Source: Sistotremastrum niveocremeum HHB9708 (Eukaryota > Basidiomycota > Agaricomycetes > Sistotremastrales > Sistotremastraceae). Taken from it: a stretch of DNA of 64,000 bases. The notes under the pieces were generated by a model that made no database searches, was not told the origin of the DNA, and saw nothing but the letters and a program-made list of their open reading frames with translations. The stretch lies in contig KV419394.1 of the NCBI GenBank assembly GCA_001630475.1, positions 992,001-1,056,000 of the forward strand. The letters are read 5' to 3'. Shown here piece after piece: positions 57,553-64,000 of this stretch (the stretch's first letter is position 1; the number at the start of each line of letters is the position of its first letter). Both the position numbers and the translations under genes were made by a program.

Positions 57553-59027
57553 ATGGCAGGCCTGCCACCCAAACCTCAAGACCCTCTCCCGCCCCCTCCT
57601 TCACATAGTCATGGTGGCCGTTCGCGAGGTGACGACCGTGATTATCCTAGAGCAAGAGACGATACAAGAAGAAGGCGGGATTTTCACGAAAGAGACAGAG
57701 AATATCGTGACCCATATCCTAACGCCCCCTATGATCGAACATACCGCCCACGCGACACATACAGAGGCGACTCGTATTATCCTGAAGTTAGAGACGACAG
57801 ACGACGGTCGCCCTCACCACCTCATCATCATCGTATGTGTTAGTCCTTCATCCCAAGGCGCTGCAGGTTGTTCACATCTAATACATTAGGTAGAGACTAT
57901 GACCACGATAGAAGCCGCGGCCGTTCACCTCCTCGAGCATACCCCCCTGCACGATATCCAACGCCTTCTCGTATGGGCCCATTTGGCTTTCCTGCAAGCT
58001 ATTCACGGTCTCCTCCACCCTTGTCACCATCATGGCACGATAGCAGACGACCTCGTTCTATGACTCCCCCCTACCCATCTAGTTTTTACGCTGATGGAAC
58101 TCAACCTCAGTATAGAAGTCGGACGCCTCCTCGGCCGCGAGATTATGATGAGCGAGATCGCAGGCGTGTTGAACCTCCTCCGCCGTCTCGACGTGACGAT
58201 CCACCGCGCGTAGAACGTGGCACAAGACCTAACAACAGTCCCCGACCTGTCCCGTCAGCCTCTCGTACTCCGATAACTTCTTATCCACCAAGAAGATCGA
58301 GAAGCAAAAGCCCACCTCGTGAACGGAGAAACATACCTCAGAAACCTCCAACACTGGATACTAATGTTGAGAAGCTGCAACCTCCAACTAAATCTCCGGC
58401 CAACCCTTCCCCACGCCGAGCTGAGGAGTCAGCATCAACACGCCAGCCACCTCGAGGACCAAAAAATCCGCGGGTCAACAACCTTCCTCCAGGACCACGT
58501 ATCCGGCCCACTCATCCTTCTATCCTTACGCGCGAGCTACCAACTCCCGTACCGAGCCGACCCACTCCTACAGGGCCACGTTCGCATGCCACGAATACAG
58601 CGAAGGAGGAGCCCGAACTGCCCACCCCGAGTACTGCGATACCCGAAAAACCCAATTATGAATTTAAGTGGCCACTCCCTGACCTGCCTCCAAGAGTTAT
58701 CCCCCCGATACACGAGCCTGATATCAAAACGGTACGTTGATTCTGTTGTCGACTGGTAGCAGATGAATGACGAGTTCACAGACTATCGACGAGATTCGCT
58801 CTACCCAGAAACGGCGATACGGCGAGCGTATGCAGAAGGTCAAAGAGGCACGGCAGTTGCGGCACGAATTGGACGTGGCTGCCTTAGATTTAGAGCTATC
58901 TCAGATGAGACGGAAGCACTACCAGAACATTCTTGACAAGCTCTTAGAAGACGAGGATGTTGATATAGGCCTCACTAGTGTACAAATTTCGAGTACTGGT
59001 AGTGGTTCAATAGAAGTTGCCCACTAG
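57553..59027 (+). CDS. RS/Pro-rich nuclear-type protein with C-terminal coiled coil
   Basis: No family recognised. About 450 residues. The first ~95 are rich in Arg, Asp and Tyr (RARDDTRRRRDFHERDREYR and similar), followed by RGRSPPRAYPPARYPTPSRM and repeated SPP/RSRTPP elements through about residue 300. A more ordered C-terminus begins PNYEFKWPLPDLPPRVIPPI, then TIDEIRSTQKRRYGERMQKV and a coiled coil with LRHELDVAALDLELSQMRRK and ILDKLLEDEDVDIGL. RS and SP repeats are typical of splicing or 3'-end factors and of CDK substrates. Two introns (about 57834-57891 and 58733-58781). Linked head-to-head with cyclin L. Confidence 0.75.
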
Positions 59028-59035
59028 TGACGTCA
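59028..59035. promoter_or_regulatory. TGACGTCA (CRE/ATF-type palindrome) between two co-oriented ORFs
   Basis: Perfect 8-bp palindrome starting directly after the stop codon of the RS-rich ORF and 5 bp before the next ATG. CRE/ATF sites bind bZIP factors in fungi. May be chance; position is the only supporting context. Confidence 0.3.
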
Positions 59036-59040
59036 CCCCT

Positions 59041-59424
59041 ATGCCTTCCTTCAAACGCAGCCAGGATCCTCAGGTCGCCTTCAAAGAGTTCATCAAGGTA
59101 CTTGCTCTACGTCCTGACGCTCCTCGTCGTTCTGAAGCTGGGTCTACCTAGGCGTCGCCTCAATCTCGATATACGTTTGACAGTGAACGCGATGCGCCCG
59201 AGTCTGAGCTCTGCCGAGAACCCGGCAAAGGTCTGTCGAAGGAGTGCATAATATTGCAAATGGAGAGCAAGAAGTTGTTTGAGAGCATGCAGGTGCGTAC
59301 ATATTGATTGTACTATTTTCTAAACGATCACTGATGACATTTTTTACAGAATATGGGATTTTTCTGCGCTCTGCCGATAGATCCAGGGAAGACTCACATG
59401 GAGTGTACTCCAATACTAAAATGA
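59041..59424 (+). CDS. Small Cys-containing protein of unknown function, three-exon model
   Basis: Starts MPSFKRSQDPQVAFKEFIK, then a phase 0 intron (about 59098-59154), ASPQSRYTFDSERDAPESEL, CREPGKGLSKECIILQMESK with KLFESMQ, a second phase 0 intron (about 59292-59350), and NMGFFCALPIDPGKTHMECT ending PILK. About 91 residues and four Cys, but their spacing (CX10C and CX12C) is not the twin CX9C of mitochondrial assembly factors. Both introns have good donors and acceptors and keep frame, the chief support. Its ATG is 13 nt after the stop of the preceding gene, so it may be a downstream part of that transcript. Confidence 0.5.
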
Positions 59425-60060
59425 ACGCTCTGAATACATCGCCAGCTCAAGCCCAAATGACATCAACCTCAATGCAGTGTTTCCCTTACACCTTCAACGC
59501 TTCTTCCTTCCTGTGACATGAATTTTCGCCTCGTGCCCTACCGAGAGGGTCGAAGCAATGCCTTCGATTGATGCCTCAAGGGTATGCCGTATTGATTCAT
59601 GAAGGTGCTGCATTGCCACCACACCCTAAGTGCGGCATCTGTAGACAGGAGGCCTCCTTCCCATCAAATTCGGCATCGCCATGGACAAGAGCATCCTTGA
59701 GCATTGCAGTCCATTTTCACGCCTGTTTATCCCAATTTATATTCCCTTGAATATCGAATGACATCTCAAAGACGATGTGCATTGTATCTGGTACCAAAGT
59801 CGGCCAGTGAGACCCAACTAGAGATTGTATCGTTGAAGAGCGTCCCAAATAAGGAAAATATTTGAGTCACTGTGACAGGGCATCGCAACGGAGAACCGCG
59901 ATGTTCCAGAGCGTCGTGCTAAACACCGCCCTGCAGTGACTTCCCGCTAAAAGTGCCAGCACGAGCGGCAGTCACTGGTTCTTCTCCCTCTCCCATGGCC
60001 AGCGCACTCCGCTCTGGTCAACACTCCAGACGCCCGGGCCCATGGTTGACTGAACTTCCC
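59425..60060. other. Intergenic region before the first stalked membrane protein
   Basis: About 640 bp without a supportable gene; short open frames only. Holds the promoter of the next gene. Confidence 0.4.
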
Positions 60061-61301
60061 ATGGAATTGACTGTCAAGCTTCTTTTGTTCGCTCTATGTT
60101 CGTCAAGCTTCGTTTCGGCTGAGGTGTGATCGTTACTCTTCGACTGAGACCTCCTCTCATGTCTGCAATATTATTAGCCTGCTAGATGCTCTGACGATCC
60201 TGTGTGGAAACACCTAAGCTGGGGCAACTTGGATCCTTGTCAAGTGGCGGAAACATACCTTCAGCAGCCGCTGTGTTCTGGCAACTCAACGTCCCCATGT
60301 GCGTTGTTTCGCTTTTGACTTTTGTTTCGAGAACTTCGTTCTTACAGACTCCTGAATCCAGTTGCACCGCCGGAGTCACTTTCAGATTCTGCATTTCCAG
60401 CATATTTGGGCCCTACAGCCAATGAAGCAAATAATTGCACGTGCTACTATGGACTATACAATGTGTTCTCTGCGTGCGCAGCATGCCAGCAAAATTCCGC
60501 GAGCGGCGTAGTTGTTAACTGGATAGAGTAAAGTTCTCGGTGACTGCGCTCTAGAGCAGAGAGCTAACGGTTTGGCCTAGCGAGGAGAATTGGGTTTCTT
60601 CCTGCGGAAGTATTCCAGCAAACTCTACGTACGTTCCCTATGACCCTCTATTTATCGCATGCTGACATTTCGTCCCGAATTCGTAGAGCATTTGCTCCAT
60701 TCGTACCTATCTGGGCGCGAGATCAAGACGAGGGCAAGCTCTTTGACATAAATGCTGCACTTATTTTGGACGCCGGCGAGCCAGGTTCGTATGAATTTGC
60801 ACCGAATACACCTGCGTGGTGGCTGAATTGACTCTCAGTGACGACTCTACTGGCCACCAGTACTCACGGTGAGAACTTCGAACTCTTTTACCATAATGGT
60901 GTTCTGAACGTACTTCTCCAGCATTTTCAACGTCAACGTCAACCTCGAGTTCTACCAGGTCATCATCCACTTCTAGTTCCTCCACGGAAAGAAAAACAAC
61001 TGTTTCGCCGACAGCACTAGGCGCGGTGGACTCAGGCGCTAGCCATGCTGGACAAGTTGCCGGAGCGGTGATAGGAAGCTTGGTGCTGCTTGGCCTGGTT
61101 GTGCTTGGGATATTTATCTGGTTTTCGCGGAGACGGAAGAGAAAGCAAACGGCGCCCTCTGCTGACTATGCCGACGACGATGCTCCTCCGCCATTTCTCC
61201 TACAAGAGATTGCATCACATACTCCCCCGCCATTTACACCGGGGAATTTCAGCCAAGCTTTGTACGAAAAAATACGGGGCTCAGACTATGAACGGATATG
61301 A
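60061..61301 (+). CDS. Single-pass membrane protein with Cys-rich ectodomain and Ser/Thr stalk
   Basis: Function unknown. Signal peptide MELTVKLLLFALCSSSFVSA. The ectodomain is Cys-rich with N-glycosylation sequons: CSDDPVWKHLSWGNLDPCQV, CSGNSTSPCALLNPVAPPES, ANNCTCYYGLYNVFSACAAC, WIDEENWVSSCGSIPANSTA, then FVPIWARDQDEGKLFDINAA. A stalk of Ser/Thr runs follows (STSTSTSSSTRSSSTSSSS), then one transmembrane helix, IGSLVLLGLVVLGIFIWF, a basic stop-transfer RRRKRKQ, and a 55-residue acidic/Pro-rich tail ending GSDYERI. The cysteine pattern recurs in basidiomycete membrane proteins of this build. Seven exons with consistent phases. Reads like a cell-surface sensor or adhesin, by architecture only. 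Confidence 0.75.
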
Positions 61302-61816
61302 CAGGGACTATCTAATAATAATTTGTATGTATAATAGGAGTAGGGCCTCGAAAGCGCTCGCCGTGTGATGGAATGCATGTCTTGGACCAATTTTGGCGGA
61401 GGTCTGTTTGTACCTGTTTGGTCTTTCAGGTTTTGGTTCCGCTTCGGGGAAACGCAGATCCTAAATGATCCGATCGGAATCTAGATCCGCTGAGGCTGTG
61501 CACGTCTAACCCCTCCCCGATCTCAAGAAATTCGCGAAAATATTCAAGCCGTCGAATGCCGTCAATGTTTGAACTCGATAACTTCCATAAGTTTGTTGTG
61601 TATTCGTTAGGTTAGGCTTTACGGTGTTTTGGCAGTCGTTGTTGGAACACCCGAGGTCCTATTCCTGGCAAGGCACCGGGGGCCCACCATTGAATAAGTC
61701 ACAGCACACGAGTTTTCAGGGAATTTCCTGCCGGACGGCGCCTAGAAGAGTTATCGTCCAAGTGTATTCTCACCTTGACCTGGTCTCTTCCCCACTTCCA
61801 TCAAGCCATCAGTGAC
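61302..61816. other. Intergenic region between the two stalked membrane protein genes
   Basis: About 515 bp: 3' UTR of the first and promoter of the second gene. A 63-codon frame from 61624 to 61815 ends just before the next ATG; it could hold an unrecognised upstream exon with a signal peptide but shows no such feature. Confidence 0.35.
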
Positions 61817-63660
61817 ATGGCTCTGCCTCCCGCTCCTTGGGATAACCAGGTACCGCCATCGATCTGTTTTCTAAAACCCAGAGTTGATTTCTTCCAACAT
61901 TGTTAGATATTCAATTTCGGATGGAACCCCTACAGTCTTGAACTCGTCGCATGTGATCATGTAGCGTTTGCGTGGGGAGACAACTTCAACGCAAGCCCCA
62001 ATTCGACCGGTCCATATACCTTGACGGTCTACTCTGGTAAATCTCACTCGCTAAAGTTAGATCTTGCACTCAATCTGAATCGCTTGATAAAGGATTTGCT
62101 CAGCCCCTTTCGTTCAATGTCGGAACGGGTAACTCTGTCTCGTGAGCTTCATCCCATTGGTGCGGGAGCCACGGCGCTCACTCACAATCCTATAGCTGGC
62201 TTGCGAACATACCTCCGGGGAATTCTTATATGTTCGGTATGACTGATGCGCACGGTTTCTCTGGAGGCATCTCCCAGATCGTCCAATTGGATAGCCCGCT
62301 GAATGCCTGCGATATCGAGCAATTCCAGCCCAACACACTAGAATATGAACTTCTTAGTCCTACTAGGTATTGCCTTTACGTGCCTGAAGTCCTTCCAAAG
62401 AGCTGACTGAACCGTTTCTCGTAGCTCCCAATGCGGCCTTCTTCAGCTTCTGGTTAAGAATGGCGCCCCTCCCTATCAGCTGCAAGTCATCGTAGAGAAT
62501 GTGGGTCTGATAATGTCGCTTCAACTTACTGTTGTCTGAATGAATTGATGTCAAGCATCAACCCAAAACGTTAAACTTTACATCAGAATTACTGGTGAGG
62601 AATCTGTATATGAGATTTAAATCAATCCTCATTTCAATGTGCTCTTTATCAGGAATATGTGATCGATCTGCCGTCAGCTACGAGATTTTATTGTGCGCCC
62701 GCTAGGCTTAGATTCATACTGTAACTCACCAGATCTATGCAGTGGCTTTGACGGATAGTACTGGTAAAAGCTCCATGGAGGGTTTGAACACGGTCGTCCC
62801 TTCCTCCAATTCCAGCTGCATCAACGCAGCTGCCACTGCAACAGTCGGCTACGCTCCTCAGGCTACTTATTCCTTGCCACTATCTGCAACCAATACGTGG
62901 GTATTCTATCCTTTGGTTCTGACAAATTTTAACCTGATATATTTTCAGAGCTGGGACTAAGTAAGTTGGCTTTCCTTGGTGAGGGTCCTCTGTTTATAGA
63001 TATCTTAGGCACAAAAATGCTGGAGCAATCGCTGGGGGTGTTGTTGGAGGCGTCGCATTCGTCTTCCTCATTTTCCTCCTTGTTTTCTTCCTCTTCCCTC
63101 GAATCAAGCAACGACTTCAGCTCGATCAACCCAGGCGACAAGGAGTTCGAGAGTTAGATCTCGAGGAAGTTCGCGAAATGGACAACAGGATTATATCCCC
63201 TACCGCCATCCATGCTCCATATACACCCTGGTCACACTCACATGCTCAAAACACCACAGTGACACCTGTATCATTTGGCCAAGCTTACACTGCCGATGCC
63301 CAGGGTCCGAGTGGCGGAATCCTGCTTCAGACACCGATGGCCCGCGGAAAGGGCGCTGCAATAGCCAGACCACAACAGAGCGCCTTTGACCAGAATACGT
63401 CGACTTGGGATACTCCCGATGCGAGCACGGTCGCTCGAGGGGGAGCTACCTCATCGACGTCTGGTACTCGTCCCAGCACTCCACATTTCAACTCGTCCTC
63501 GAGCGCCGCACCGTTGCTTGAGGATAGAATCGCCGAGGAGCGACATGAAGACGGAGAAGGGGACCAAGCCGTCGAGCCTCTTCCATTATACTATGCGGAG
63601 CCTGGCGCAAGCCCCCGCGGAATCGAGGAGCGTTCGCAGGATTCTCATATTCAGCAATGA
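61817..63660 (+). CDS. Single-pass membrane protein with beta-type ectodomain and long cytosolic tail
   Basis: Function unknown. The model reads MALPPAPWDNQ, then IFNFGWNPYSLELVACDHVA, NASPNSTGPYTLTVYS, PFVQCRNGWLANIPPGNSYM, FGMTDAHGFSGGISQIVQLD, ACDIEQFQPNTLEYELLSPT, QCGLLQLLVKNGAPPYQLQV, ALTDSTGKSSMEGLNTVVPS and NSSCINAAATATVGYAP. A glycine-rich juxtamembrane KNAGAIAGGVVGGVAF leads into the transmembrane helix FVFLIFLLVFFLFPRI, followed by a ~200-residue Ser/Thr/Pro/Gly-rich cytosolic tail. No signal peptide is visible at the chosen start, so a 5' exon may be missing. Introns near 61851, 62037, 62125, 62367, 62509 and others agree in phase. Same plan as the preceding gene but not clearly homologous. 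Confidence 0.7.
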
Positions 63661-64000
63661 ATATCTAAGGAATTCGTATCGTCTTCGGCTTGGCTTTCAG
63701 TTTTTGGGGTTTTCGTTGTCTCCGGTGATTACTGTATTAAAATTTGCTGGCTTTACTAATACTGCCTCACGACTATACACGAAGAAGACGAGACACGGCT
63801 TTCATGGAGAATCTTGATACCAAGGGATTTGATATATTTCAATATATCAAGCATACTATGATGTATATTACTAGGAATATCTACTGCTCCGAAAGGAACG
63901 ATAGCACGACATGTGACTCAGTCAGCTAGGAGTGCGTCTACCACATTGGCGACTCTTAATTGCTTCAAGTCTGTATATGTCTATACGCAAGATGGTCAAG
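63661..64000. other. Downstream intergenic region to window end
   Basis: About 340 bp, AT-rich. Presumed 3' UTR; no gene seen. Confidence 0.35.

Noticed and set aside
59204-59410. Twin CX9C mitochondrial assembly factor
   Set aside because: The four cysteines are spaced CX10C and CX12C and lie far apart, so the twin CX9C fold does not fit.
1-64000. Transposons, LTR or virus-like elements, CRISPR arrays, rRNA or tRNA genes
   Set aside because: No reverse transcriptase, transposase, integrase or capsid motifs, no long terminal or inverted repeats, and no folded RNA signature were seen by eye.

Overview
This window looks like ordinary nuclear DNA from a basidiomycete, most likely an agaricomycete. 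Almost every gene is cut by several very short introns (about 45-60 nt, GT/AG, with CTNAY-type branch sites). Genes are packed at roughly one per 2 kb on both strands, head-to-head pairs share tiny promoters, and the protein families are typical of mushrooms. These include a type II membrane exo-beta-1,3-glucanase, a penta-EF-hand protein, a Zn2Cys6 regulator, an A1 aspartic protease with a C-terminal membrane anchor, and stalked single-pass membrane proteins. I saw no transposon, virus-like element, tRNA, rRNA or CRISPR array.

Layout. 0-7.2 kb: ATG2 (autophagy lipid transfer, +) converges on RLP24 (60S biogenesis, -). 7.3-17 kb: a choline-transporter-like (CTL/Pns1) protein (+) converges on the very large glutamate synthase gene GLT1 (-). 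17.8-25.2 kb: LST8 (TOR complex WD protein, -), a small unknown + gene, an ALKBH7-like oxygenase (-), a mitochondrial-carrier-like protein (+) and a CHORD/CS cochaperone (+). 25.3-31.1 kb: mitochondrial IF-2 (-) head-to-head with a phospholipid scramblase (+), then ECO1 cohesin acetyltransferase (-). 31.8-40.3 kb: exo-1,3-glucanase (+), a long-chain acyl-CoA synthetase ending in SKL (+), an unknown protein (-) and the Rab GTPase YPT1 (+). 40.5-50 kb: a possible small - gene, an aspartic protease (+), a small zinc-ribbon protein (-), a Zn2Cys6 factor (-), QCR10 of complex III (+, four small exons), a HAD hydrolase ending in SKL (-) and a penta-EF-hand protein (+). 50.7-59.4 kb: a membrane-anchored M24 peptidase (-) head-to-head with a phosphotransferase-fold protein (+), mitoribosomal mL49 (+), PDX1/SNZ vitamin B6 synthase (+), then cyclin L (-) head-to-head with an RS-rich protein (+) and a small ORF only 13 nt behind it. 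60-63.7 kb: two tandem single-pass membrane proteins of unknown role.

Most of the window is conserved housekeeping. The least explained parts are the two tandem membrane proteins, the RS-rich protein and the small ORF abutting it, several short multi-exon genes, and unusual splicing: 13-nt and 22-nt microexons that encode nucleotide-binding motifs, and GC-donor introns. I found no convincing new multi-gene system. Exon boundaries below were inferred by eye from reading frame and splice consensus. They should be read as gene models rather than transcript-verified structures.
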